Source of the DNA: Ursus arctos
Taxonomy: Eukaryota > Chordata > Mammalia > Carnivora > Ursidae
Assembly: GCF_023065955.2 (NCBI RefSeq)
Contig: NW_026622810.1
Coordinates: forward strand, 1-64,000
Direction: 5' to 3'
Length of the DNA stretch: 64,000 nucleotides
The first letter of the stretch is position 1. Every line of letters begins with the position of its first letter. Positions 1 through 7,610 of the stretch are shown here, piece by piece. The notes below the pieces were generated by a model. The model made no database searches and had not been told where the DNA came from. It saw only the letters and a program-made list of their open reading frames with translations. The translations under genes and the position numbers were made by a program.

Positions 1-77
1 ACGGCGTTCTTTCATAGATTTCAGTCTGTGGCACTTTCCTTATATTTCCTTACACCCCTGTGCAAACGGTTACGTAT

Positions 78-95
78 TCACGTCTGAAGACGTGA
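78..95. other. 18-bp dyad in subrepeat c of an S1 unit
   Basis: TCACGTCT-GA-AGACGTGA is a perfect inverted repeat with 8-bp arms and a 2-bp spacer. The same dyad occurs in subrepeat c of every L and S1 unit. S2 units carry a slightly different version with 7-bp arms. Confidence 0.85.
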
Positions 96-263
96 GAGGG
101 AAGATGGCTTCGATATTGTTTTATTTATCAAGGATTGGTTAACAGCACATTCCTTTGCACTTTAATTCACACTCTGAAACATGCTTCCATCATCACGACA
201 GACGATCTGAGTTGGAATACCATTTGCTTACACTCTTATTACTGAGAGTTTCTTCTATGGCAG

Positions 264-305
264 TTTTTTATCGCTTTTTTATCGCTTTTTTATCGCTTTT
301 TATCG
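264..305 (+). repeat. 11-bp T-rich microsatellite, ~3.8 copies (unit 0)
   Basis: TTTTTTATCGC is repeated three times, followed by a shortened fourth copy with five T's. It replaces about 18 bp found in L units between TATGGCA and the following ACAC, and it is diagnostic for S monomers. Copy number is the same in all nine S units read. Confidence 0.93.
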
Positions 306-1231
306 TTGACACGTACAGGGAAACGCGTGTTTATTCATGGTTCACGATATTAAATCGATGTTGCCTTCCTACAACACAGACTTGGTTCTCACAGCTGCTA
401 AGCTAGAACCTCTCCTGATGCGTTCCCTAACACTTCTGCAAGTTCGTCTGTGTTCATTTTAGAAGATGTGAGTTGGGATGATCTTTTCCAAAGGGTGTTC
501 TTAAGTGATCCTATGCACCTTCCTTGTGTTTTCATGCACACTTTTGAAAAATACCGCCATCCTCATGAAGGTAGATGGGATTTGGAAGGTTTTCTCTAAT
601 GTGCTCTTTTTTAGTGTTCAGCGAAGGACACTTCTCTTACTGTTCATCACACATAACTGAGAAAGCTTCTCTCTCCGTGCATCAGGCTGCTTGAAGTGGC
701 ATTCTCTATCCAGATGCTCGGTGCTCAGGGTTTAGGAAACCGCACTGAGTCACATGTTCCCTCACCCTTGAGCCAATGCTTCCAGGTTCATGAGAGAAAA
801 TGTGGTTTTCCGATGGTTTCCACGGAATTCGTTCCAAAGGTTAAGTGTACAATCATTTCTTTATGCTGAGAAATACACTTATCTGAATGCTTCCCACTAC
901 ACGTTAGAAGACATCCCTCGAAGGATCGATTTGGTAAGATCCTCTCTCGAAGCAAAGTCTCAGCCACTTTCCTTCTGCTTTCAACCCAACGTGGCAAATG
1001 TTTATGTCTACGAGAGAGAAGCCGTGGGTTGTAAGAAGCAATCGATCCAGTATTCTCATCTCCTGTTAAGTTTATGGCTCTTTCCTTAAGGTTCACACAC
1101 AGGGAAGAAATCCCTGGTTGATTCATTCGTCAGGAGGTGGGTTCGGTGTTGTAGTCTATCTACACAGATTTGGGTCTCAGAATTAACTGGACGGCCCTTT
1201 CGTTACGTGCTCGTGCACACTCTTGCCAAGG

Positions 1232-1346
1232 CTTCCATCTTCACCACAGGAGTGGTGAGTTGAGACGTGGTGGCTTGCAGAGTGCCCTTCTACAGAGTTA
1301 AGCAAACTGCTTTCTGTTGATGTTTTCCTCCACACTTTTACCCATG
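1232..1346 (+). repeat. Subrepeat a of the reference long monomer
   Basis: Starts at CTTCCATCTTCACCACAGG. It contains the dyad at 1241-1258 and ends before the next CTTCC motif 115 bp later. Its closest relative is subrepeat d, 322 bp downstream; both share GAGTTGAGAC-TGGTGGC. Confidence 0.8.
1241..1258. other. Dyad in subrepeat a (TCACCAC-AGGA-GTGGTGA)
   Basis: Perfect 7-bp inverted arms around a 4-bp spacer, centred at about 1249.5. The related subrepeat d (near 1563-1580) has two mismatched pairs at this position, so the dyad is not kept in every copy. Confidence 0.85.
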
Positions 1347-1461
1347 CTTCCGTTCTCATGACTGAAGATTGTGGCATGCAAGATGCTTTGTGTACGGCGT
1401 TCTTTCATAGATTTCAGTCTGTGGCACTTTCCTTATATTTCCTTACACCCCTGTGCAAACG
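1347..1461 (+). repeat. Subrepeat b of the reference long monomer
   Basis: Starts at CTTCCGTTCTCATGACTGAAG and is nearly identical to subrepeat e, 319 bp downstream. The dyad position holds only a weak TTC...GAA symmetry and a TCATGA palindrome. It contains the GGCACTTTCCTTATATTTCC stretch, whose relatives recur in other subrepeats. Confidence 0.8.
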
Positions 1462-1553
1462 GTTACGTATTCACGTCTGAAGACGTGAGAGGGAAGATGG
1501 CTTCGACACAGTATTCTTTCTCAAAGATTGCTTAACTACCCTTTCCTTACAAA
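1462..1553 (+). repeat. Subrepeat c of the reference long monomer
   Basis: Starts at GTTACGTATTCACGTCTGAAG, which aligns with the CTTCCATCTTCAC head of the other subrepeats. It is about 92 bp, shorter than the usual 110-115 bp, and contains the 18-bp dyad at 1471-1488. The L/S sequence switch falls inside it, at 1507 in this unit. Confidence 0.75.
1471..1488. other. Dyad in subrepeat c (TCACGTCT-GA-AGACGTGA)
   Basis: Perfect 8-bp inverted arms around GA, centred at about 1479.5. This is 230 bp (two subrepeat periods) from the dyad in subrepeat a. Confidence 0.88.
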
Positions 1554-1665
1554 GCTCCATCTTCACGACAGGAGTGATGAGTTGAGACATGGTGGCTGCA
1601 CAGTGTTCTTCTACCACGTTAAGCAAAGTGCTTTATGTTGATGTTTTTGTACACTTTTGCACATG
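1554..1665 (+). repeat. Subrepeat d of the reference long monomer
   Basis: Starts at GCTCCATCTTCACGACAGG. It is a diverged copy of subrepeat a and the first element of the duplicated three-subrepeat block that S units lack. Confidence 0.8.
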
Positions 1666-1780
1666 CTTCCGTTCTCATGACTGAAGATTGCGGGATGCAA
1701 GATGCTTTCTGTACGGCGTTCTTTCATAGATTTCAGTCTGTGGCACTTTCCTTATATTTCCTTACACCCCTGTGCAAAAG
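1666..1780 (+). repeat. Subrepeat e of the reference long monomer
   Basis: Starts at CTTCCGTTCTCATGACTGAAG and is a near-identical copy of subrepeat b. It differs mainly at GCGGGATGC versus GTGGCATGC and TTTCTGT versus TTTGTGT. It is absent from S units. Confidence 0.82.
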
Positions 1781-1894
1781 TTTTCATCTTCACATCCGAA
1801 GATGTGAGATGGAAGATGGCTTCGATACAGTGATCTTTCTCAAAGATCGGTTAACGGCCCTTTCCTTACCCTTAAATTCACACTCTGAAACAAG
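1781..1894 (+). repeat. Subrepeat f of the reference long monomer
   Basis: Starts at TTTTCATCTTCACATCCGAAG and is a diverged copy of subrepeat c, 319 bp upstream. It carries the C/T site at unit offset 641 and the dyad at 1790-1807. Confidence 0.8.
1790..1807. other. Dyad in subrepeat f (TCACATC-CGAA-GATGTGA)
   Basis: Perfect 7-bp inverted arms around a 4-bp spacer, centred at about 1798.5, 319 bp from the dyad in c. Compared with the S2 version (TCACGTC-CGAA-GACGTGA), both arms differ at the paired position, so pairing is kept. Both differences lie in CpG sites and could be deamination. Confidence 0.87.
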
Positions 1895-2005
1895 CTTCCA
1901 TCATCGTGACAGACGGGAGGTAGAAGACACTTTGCATTCCCTCTCCTTACTGAGGGTTACGTCTATGGCATTTTCCTGAAGTTTCAACACACGTTTTGGG
2001 AAATG
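1895..2005 (+). repeat. Subrepeat g of the reference long monomer
   Basis: Starts at CTTCCATCATCGTGACAGACG. No clear dyad. It contains a partial match to the CENP-B box pattern at 1902-1918. In S units this segment is clearly diverged (CATCATCACGACAGACGATC) and carries the T-rich 11-bp tract. Confidence 0.75.
1902..1918 (+). other. CENP-B-box-like 17-mer, L units only
   Basis: CATCGTGACAGACGGGA fits the core pattern nTTCGnnnnAnnCGGGn at 8 of 9 defining bases (first T is A). S units lose the CGGG half. One such near-match per few kilobases is expected by chance, so this is weak evidence for a real box. Confidence 0.2.
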
Positions 2006-2124
2006 CGTGCGTATTCATGGGTAACGACGTTAGATCGTTGTTGCCTTCCTACAACACAGACTTGGTTCTCAATGCTACTTAGCTAGAACCTCTCCTGATG
2101 TGTTCACTCACACTTCTGCAAGTA
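2006..2124 (+). repeat. Subrepeat h of the reference long monomer
   Basis: Starts at CGTGCGTATTCATGGG, which aligns only loosely with the family head motif. It contains the TAACG-A-CGTTA dyad at 2022-2032. The S counterpart has lost this symmetry. Confidence 0.65.
2022..2032. other. Dyad in subrepeat h (TAACG-A-CGTTA)
   Basis: Perfect 5-bp arms around a single A, centred at 2027, about 228 bp (two periods) from the dyad in f. The arms are short, so alone this would not be notable; the register is the reason for listing it. Confidence 0.7.
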
Positions 2125-2233
2125 CTTCCATCTTCATTACAGAAGATGTGAGTTGGAAGATCTTCTACAAAGGGTGTTCTTATGTGAGCATACAGCACGT
2201 GCCTTGTGTTTTAATACAAACTTTTGGAAAATA
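2125..2233 (+). repeat. Subrepeat i of the reference long monomer
   Basis: Starts at CTTCCATCTTCATTACAGAAG, one of the best matches to the family consensus. It is followed by ATGTGAGTTGGAAGATC, closely resembling subrepeat f. It contains the dyad at 2129-2148. Confidence 0.8.
2129..2148. other. Dyad in subrepeat i (7-bp arms CATCTTC/GAAGATG)
   Basis: CATCTTC and GAAGATG are perfect inverted arms separated by ATTACA, centred at about 2138.5. The S counterpart has lost the left arm. Confidence 0.82.
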
Positions 2234-2352
2234 CATCCATCTTCATGAAGGTAGATGGAAGTTGGAAGGTTGTCTCTAGATGGCGCTCTCTCTTAGTGTT
2301 CTCGGCAGGGCACTTCTCTTACCGTTCAATACAGATAGTTGACAAAACTTCT
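2234..2352 (+). repeat. Subrepeat j of the reference long monomer
   Basis: Starts at CATCCATCTTCATGAAGG and continues into AGATGGAAGTTGGAAGG. It contains the palindrome at 2241-2250. The 2-bp deletion that defines the 1681-bp monomers (CTCTCTTAG to CTCTCAG) falls in this subrepeat. Confidence 0.78.
2237..2258. other. Palindrome CTTCATGAAG with flanking CCATCT/AGATGG arms in subrepeat j
   Basis: CTTCATGAAG at 2241-2250 is a perfect 10-bp palindrome. CCATCT (2237-2242) and AGATGG (2253-2258) form outer, slightly offset inverted arms. The centre, near 2245.5, is about 107 bp from the dyad in i. Confidence 0.8.
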
Positions 2353-2460
2353 CTCTCCATGCATCAGGATGCTTGAAGTGGCATTCTCTAACCAGAGGCT
2401 CGGTGCTCAGGGTTTAGGAAACCGCACTGAGTCACATGTTCCCTCACCCTTGAGCCAATG
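2353..2460 (+). repeat. Subrepeat k of the reference long monomer
   Basis: Starts around CTCTCCATGCATCAGGATGC. It contains the A/T diagnostic site at 2391 and the dyad at 2361-2372. The head motif is degenerate but in register. Confidence 0.65.
2361..2372. other. Dyad in subrepeat k (GCATC-AG-GATGC)
   Basis: Perfect 5-bp arms around AG, centred at about 2366.5, 121 bp from the palindrome in j. S units read GCATCAGGCTGC here, which breaks the symmetry. Confidence 0.72.
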
Positions 2461-2571
2461 CTTCCAGGTTCATGAGAGAAAATGTGAGTTTCAGATGGTT
2501 TCCACAGAATTCTTTCCAAATGTTAAGTGTACAATCATTTCTTTATGCTGAGAAACGCACTTATCTGAATG
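2461..2571 (+). repeat. Subrepeat l of the reference long monomer
   Basis: Starts at CTTCCAGGTTCATGAGAG. It holds the two alternative sequence blocks that separate L-type (GAGTTTCAGATGG) from S-type (GGTTTTCCGATGG) right halves. No strong dyad beyond TCATGA. Confidence 0.7.
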
Positions 2572-2654
2572 CTTCCCACTACACAAGACATGCCTCGAAG
2601 GATCGATTTGGTAAGATCCTCTCTCGAAGCAAAGTCTCAGCCACTTTCCTTCTG
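2572..2654 (+). repeat. Subrepeat m of the reference long monomer
   Basis: Starts at CTTCCCACTACAC. The 5-bp deletion of the 1675/1677-bp monomers lies near its start; other L units read CACTACACGATAGAAG. Shorter than the family average and without a clear dyad. Confidence 0.55.
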
Positions 2655-2795
2655 CTTTCAACCCAACGTGGCAAATGTTTATGTCTACGAGAGAGAAGCC
2701 GTGGGTTGTAAGAAGCAATCGATCCAGTGTTCTCATCTCCTGTTAAGTTTATGGCTCTTTCCTTAAGGTTCACACACAGGGAAGAAATCCCTGGT
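2655..2795 (+). repeat. Subrepeat n of the reference long monomer
   Basis: Starts at CTTTCAACCCAACGTGG, a poor match to the head motif. It includes GGCTCTTTCCTTAAGG, a relative of the GGCACTTTCCTTATATTTCC stretch in b and e. Boundaries are uncertain; m plus n together span two periods. Confidence 0.5.
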
Positions 2796-2908
2796 TGATT
2801 CATTCGTCAGGAGGTGGGTTCGGTGTTGTAGTCTATCTACACAGATTTGGGTCTCAGAATTAACTGGACGGCCCTTTCTTTACGTGCTCGTGCACACTCT
2901 TGCCAAGG
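2796..2908 (+). repeat. Subrepeat o of the reference long monomer, crossing into the next unit
   Basis: Most degenerate copy (TGATTCATTCGTCAGGAGG head). It runs across the arbitrary unit start at 2860 up to the next CTTCCATCTTCACC at 2909. It is assigned mainly by spacing. Confidence 0.45.
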
Positions 2909-4540
2909 CTTCCATCTTCACCACAGGAGTGGTGAGTTGAGACGTGGTGGCTTGCAGAGTGCCCTTCTACAGAGTTAAGCAAACTGCTTTCTGTTGATGT
3001 TTTCCTCCACACTTTTACCCATGCTTCCGTTCTCATGACTGAAGATTGTGGCATGCAAGATGCTTTGTGTACGGCGTTCTTTCATAGATTTCAGTCTGTG
3101 GCACTTTCCTTATATTTCCTTACACCCCTGTGCAAACGGTTACGTATTCACGTCTGAAGACGTGAGAGGGAAGATGGCTTCGACACAGTATTCTTTCTCA
3201 AAGATTGCTTAACTACCCTTTCCTTACAAAGCTCCATCTTCACGACAGGAGTGATGAGTTGAGACATGGTGGCTGCACAGTGTTCTTCTACCACGTTAAG
3301 CAAAGTGCTTTATGTTGATGTTTTTGTACACTTTTGCACATGCTTCCGTTCTCATGACTGAAGATTGCGGGATGCAAGATGCTTTCTGTACGGCGTTCTT
3401 TCATAGATTTCAGTCTGTGGCACTTTCCTTATATTTCCTTACACCCCTGTGCAAAAGTTTTCATCTTCACATCCGAAGATGTGAGATGGAAGATGGCTTC
3501 GATACAGTGATCTTTCTCAAAGATCGGTTAACGGCCCTTTCCTTACCCTTAAATTCACACTCTGAAACAAGCTTCCATCATCGTGACAGACGGGAGGTAG
3601 AAGACACTTTGCATTCCCTCTCCTTACTGAGGGTTACGTCTATGGCATTTTCCTGAAGTTTCAACACACGTTTTGGGAAATGCGTGCGTATTCATGGGTA
3701 ACGACGTTAGATCGTTGTTGCCTTCCTACAACACAGACTTGGTTCTCAATGCTACTTAGCTAGAACCTCTCCTGATGCGTTCACTCACACTTCTGCAAGT
3801 ACTTCCATCTTCATTACAGAAGATGTGAGTTGGAAGATCTTCTACAAAGGGTGTTCTTATGTGAGCATACAGCACGTGCCTTGTGTTTTAATACAAACTT
3901 TTGGAAAATACATCCATCTTCATGAAGGTAGATGGAAGTTGGAAGGTTGTCTCTAGATGGCGCTCTCTCAGTGTTCTCGGCAGGGCACTTCTCTTACCGT
4001 TCAATACAGATAGTTGACAAAACTTCTCTCTCCATGCATCAGGATGCTTGAAGTGGCATTCTCTAACCAGAGGCTCGGTGCTCAGGGTTTAGGAAACCGC
4101 ACTGAGTCACATGTTCCCTCACCCTTGAGCCAATGCTTCCAGGTTCATGAGAGAAAATGTGAGTTTCAGATGGTTTCCACAGAATTCTTCCCAAATGTTA
4201 AGTGTACAATCATTTCTTTATGCTGAGAAACGCACTTATCTGAATGCTTCCCACTACACGATAGAAGACATGCCTCGAAGGATCGATTTGGTAAGATCCT
4301 CTCTCGAAGCAAAGTCTCAGCCACTTTCCTTCTGCTTTCAACCCAACGTGGCAAATGTTTATGTCTACGAGAGAGAAGCCGTGGGTTGTAAGAAGCAATC
4401 GATCCAGTGTTCTCATCTCCTGTTAAGTTTATGGCACTTTCCTTAAGGTTCCACACACAGGGAAGAAATCCCTGGTTGATTCATTCGTCAGGAGGTGGGT
4501 TCGGTGTTGTAGTCTATCTACACAGATTTGGGTCTCAGAA
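2860..4540 (+). repeat. Long monomer, 1681-bp type (unit 2)
   Basis: L unit with T at offset 20 (CTTTACG), the 2-bp deletion near 3966, the TTCTTCCC form, GATAGAAGACATGCC and a GGCACTT/GTTCCAC right end. By its diagnostic sites it matches unit 10. Confidence 0.95.
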
Positions 4541-6217
4541 TTAACTGGACGGCCCTTTCGTTACGTGCTCGTGCACACTCTTGCCAAGGCTTCCATCTTC
4601 ACCACAGGAGTGGTGAGTTGAGACGTGGTGGCTTGCAGAGTGCCCTTCTACAGAGTTAAGCAAACTGCTTTCTGTTGATGTTTTCCTCCACACTTTTACC
4701 CATGCTTCCGTTCTCATGACTGAAGATTGTGGCATGCAAGATGCTTTGTGTACGGCGTTCTTTCATAGATTTCAGTCTGTGGCACTTTCCTTATATTTCC
4801 TTACACCCCTGTGCAAACGGTTACGTATTCACGTCTGAAGACGTGAGAGGGAAGATGGCTTCGACACAGTATTCTTTCTCAAAGATTGCTTAACTACCCT
4901 TTCCTTACAAAGCTCCATCTTCACGACAGGAGTGATGAGTTGAGACATGGTGGCTGCACAGTGTTCTTCTACCACGTTAAGCAAAGTGCTTTATGTTGAT
5001 GTTTTTGTACACTTTTGCACATGCTTCCGTTCTCATGACTGAAGATTGCGGGATGCAAGATGCTTTCTGTACGGCGTTCTTTCATAGATTTCAGTCTGTG
5101 GCACTTTCCTTATATTTCCTTACACCCCTGTGCAAAAGTTTTCATCTTCACATCCGAAGATGTGAGATGGAAGATGGCTTCGATACAGTGATCTTTCTCA
5201 AAGATCGGTTAACGGCCCTTTCCTTACCCTTAAATTCACACTCTGAAACAAGCTTCCATCATCGTGACAGACGGGAGGTAGAAGACACTTTGCATTCCCT
5301 CTCCTTACTGAGGGTTACGTCTATGGCATTTTCCTGAAGTTTCAACACACGTTTTGGGAAATGCGTGCGTATTCATGGGTAACGACGTTAGATCGTTGTT
5401 GCCTTCCTACAACACAGACTTGGTTCTCAATGCTACTTAGCTAGAACCTCTCCTGATGCGTTCACTCACACTTCTGCAAGTACTTCCATCTTCATTACAG
5501 AAGATGTGAGTTGGAAGATCTTCTACAAAGGGTGTTCTTATGTGAGCATACAGCACGTGCCTTGTGTTTTAATACAAACTTTTGGAAAATACATCCATCT
5601 TCATGAAGGTAGATGGAAGTTGGAAGGTTGTCTCTAGATGGCGCTCTCTCTTAGTGTTCTCGGCAGGGCACTTCTCTTACCGTTCAATACAGATAGTTGA
5701 CAAAACTTCTCTCTCCATGCATCAGGATGCTTGAAGTGGCATTCTCTATCCAGAGGCTCGGTGCTCAGGGTTTAGGAAACCGCACTGAGTCACATGTTCC
5801 CTCACCCTTGAGCCAATGCTTCCAGGTTCATGAGAGAAAATGTGAGTTTCAGATGGTTTCCACAGAATTCTTTCCAAATGTTAAGTGTACAATCATTTCT
5901 TTATGCTGAGAAACGCACTTATCTGAATGCTTCCCACTACACAAGACATGCCTCGAAGGATCGATTTGGTAAGATCCTCTCTCGAAGCAAAGTCTCAGCC
6001 ACTTTCCTTCTGCTTTCAACCCAACGTGGCAAATGTTTATGTCTACGAGAGAGAAGCCGTGGGTTGTAAGAAGCAATCGATCCAGTGTTCTCATCTCCTG
6101 TTAAGTTTATGGCTCTTTCCTTAAGGTTCACACACAGGGAAGAAATCCCTGGTTGATTCATTCGTCAGGAGGTGGGTTCGGTGTTGTAGTCTATCTACAC
6201 AGATTTGGGTCTCAGAA
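4541..6217 (+). repeat. Long monomer, 1677-bp type with ATCCAG (unit 3)
   Basis: L unit with the 5-bp deletion, a GGCTCTT/GTTCAC right end and T at offset 1209 (ATCCAGAGG near 5748), a combination shared with units 35 and 37. Confidence 0.95.
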
Positions 6218-7610
6218 TTAACTGGACGGCCCTTTCTTTACGTGCTCGTGCACACTCTTGCCAAGGCTTCCATCTTCACCACAGGAGTGGTGAGTTGAGA
6301 CGTGGTGGCTTGCAGAGTGCCCTTCTACAGAGTTAAGCAAACTGCTTTCTGTTGATGTTTTCCTCCACACTTTTACCCATGCTTCCGTTCTCATGACTGA
6401 AGATTGTGGCATGCAAGATGCTTTGTGTACGGCGTTCTTTCATAGATTTCAGTCTGTGGCACTTTCCTTATATTTCCTTACACCCCTGTGCAAACGGTTA
6501 CGTATTCACGTCTGAAGACGTGAGAGGGAAGATGGCTTCGATATTGTTTTATTTATCAAGGATTGGTTAACAGCACATTCCTTTGCACTTTAATTCACAC
6601 TCTGAAACATGCTTCCATCATCACGACAGACGATCTGAGTTGGAATACCATTTGCTTACACTCTTATTACTGAGAGTTTCTTCTATGGCAGTTTTTTATC
6701 GCTTTTTTATCGCTTTTTTATCGCTTTTTATCGTTGACACGTACAGGGAAACGCGTGTTTATTCATGGTTCACGATATTAAATCGATGTTGCCTTCCTAC
6801 AACACAGACTTGGTTCTCACAGCTGCTAAGCTAGAACCTCTCCTGATGCGTTCCCTAACACTTCTGCAAGTTCGTCTGTGTTCATTTTAGAAGATGTGAG
6901 TTGGGATGATCTTTTCCAAAGGGTGTTCTTAAGTGATCCTATGCACCTTCCTTGTGTTTTCATGCACACTTTTGAAAAATACCGCCATCCTCATGAAGGT
7001 AGATGGGATTTGGAAGGTTTTCTCTAATGTGCTCTTTTTTAGTGTTCAGCGAAGGACACTTCTCTTACTGTTCATCACACATAACTGAGAAAGCTTCTCT
7101 CTCCGTGCATCAGGCTGCTTGAAGTGGCATTCTCTATCCAGATGCTCGGTGCTCAGGGTTTAGGAAACCGCACTGAGTCACATGTTCCCTCACCCTTGAG
7201 CCAATGCTTCCAGGTTCATGAGAGAAAATGTGGTTTTCCGATGGTTTCCACGGAATTCGTTCCAAAGGTTAAGTGTACAATCATTTCTTTATGCTGAGAA
7301 ATACACTTATCTGAATGCTTCCCACTACACGTTAGAAGACATCCCTCGAAGGATCGATTTGGTAAGATCCTCTCTCGAAGCAAAGTCTCAGCCACTTTCC
7401 TTCTGCTTTCAACCCAACGTGGCAAATGTTTATGTCTACGAGAGAGAAGCCGTGGGTTGTAAGAAGCAATCGATCCAGTATTCTCATCTCCTGTTAAGTT
7501 TATGGCTCTTTCCTTAAGGTTCACACACAGGGAAGAAATCCCTGGTTGATTCATTCGTCAGGAGGTGGGTTCGGTGTTGTAGTCTATCTACACAGATTTG
7601 GGTCTCAGAA
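6218..7610 (+). repeat. Short monomer, S1 type, 1393 bp (unit 4)
   Basis: T at offset 20, the S switch near 6542, GGTTTTCCGATGG, GTTAGAAGACATCCC and CAGTATTCTC. The left part up to the switch matches L units; the rest is S-specific. Confidence 0.95.
6692..6733 (+). repeat. 11-bp T-rich microsatellite (unit 4)
   Basis: Same TTTTTTATCGC tract and copy number as at 264-305. Confidence 0.92.

Larger units (their letters stand above)
1..1182 (+). repeat. Partial short monomer, S1 type (unit 0)
   Basis: The window opens at monomer offset 212, so the complete unit would be 1393 bp. It has the S switch (GCTTCGATATTG near 108), the T-rich 11-bp tract, the GGTTTTCCGATGG block near 800, GTTAGAAGACATCCC near 903 and CAGTATTCTC near 1050. 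These together define S1. Confidence 0.93.
1232..1894 (+). repeat. Internal tandem duplication of a three-subrepeat (~319-bp) block
   Basis: Subrepeats a-b-c (1232-1553) and d-e-f (1554-1894) align in order. The offset is 319 bp at b/e and c/f, and 322 bp at a/d. CATGCTTCCGTTCTCATGAC occurs at 1343 and again at 1662. Every L unit has both copies; every S unit has only one. This explains most of the 290-bp length difference; the T-rich tract in S offsets the rest. Confidence 0.9.
1183..2859 (+). repeat. Long monomer, 1677-bp type (unit 1)
   Basis: L unit with G at offset 20, the CTTAG form near 1110, AACCAG at 1209, the GAGTTTCAGATGG block with TTCTTTCC, the 5-bp deletion (CACTACACAAGACATG near 2578) and a GGCTCTT/GTTCAC right end. 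It has a private T at 2101, where other L units read C. It is used below as the reference for subrepeats a to o. Confidence 0.95.
4541..7610 (+). repeat. 3070-bp L-S1 dimer, copy 1
   Basis: Unit 3 (1677 bp) plus unit 4 (1393 bp). The same combination, including ATCCAG at offset 1209, the 5-bp deletion and T at offset 20 of the second member, recurs at 56619-59688 and 59689-62758. Confidence 0.88.

Noticed and set aside
155..406. An 83-codon frame with a hydrophobic stretch (FYRFFIAFLSLFIV) in short units
   Set aside because: The hydrophobic run is simply the translation of the T-rich 11-bp microsatellite, not a membrane segment of a real protein.
788..1126. Overlapping open frames of about 100-112 codons on both strands at the right end of each monomer
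   Set aside because: The two strands are open over the same bases. The frames are broken in many units by the 5-bp deletion near offset 1402, and their lengths change with single-base variants. There is no sign of coding constraint.
1183..1377. A 64-codon minus-strand open frame present in nearly every unit
   Set aside because: Short and without recognisable motifs. In S2 units a single base change (TGGCATGC to TGGGATGC) removes its start codon, and that change has spread with the tetramer without any sign of counter-selection.
1635..1979. A 114-codon open frame on the + strand, recurring in every long monomer
   Set aside because: It is repeated because the DNA is repeated. It crosses the subrepeat b/e and c/f homology without keeping a common frame, has no recognisable domain, and has no counterpart in short monomers, where the sequence is diverged.
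2401..2430. Telomere-like GGGTTTAGG near the right third of each unit
   Set aside because: A single occurrence per monomer, not tandem, and flanked by ordinary satellite sequence.
2488..2535. Splice-site-like GTGAGT and pyrimidine tracts suggesting exons
   Set aside because: GTGAGTT is part of the subrepeat consensus (AGATGTGAGTTGGAAGAT) and recurs about every 112 bp in degenerate form. No open frame pairs with it consistently.
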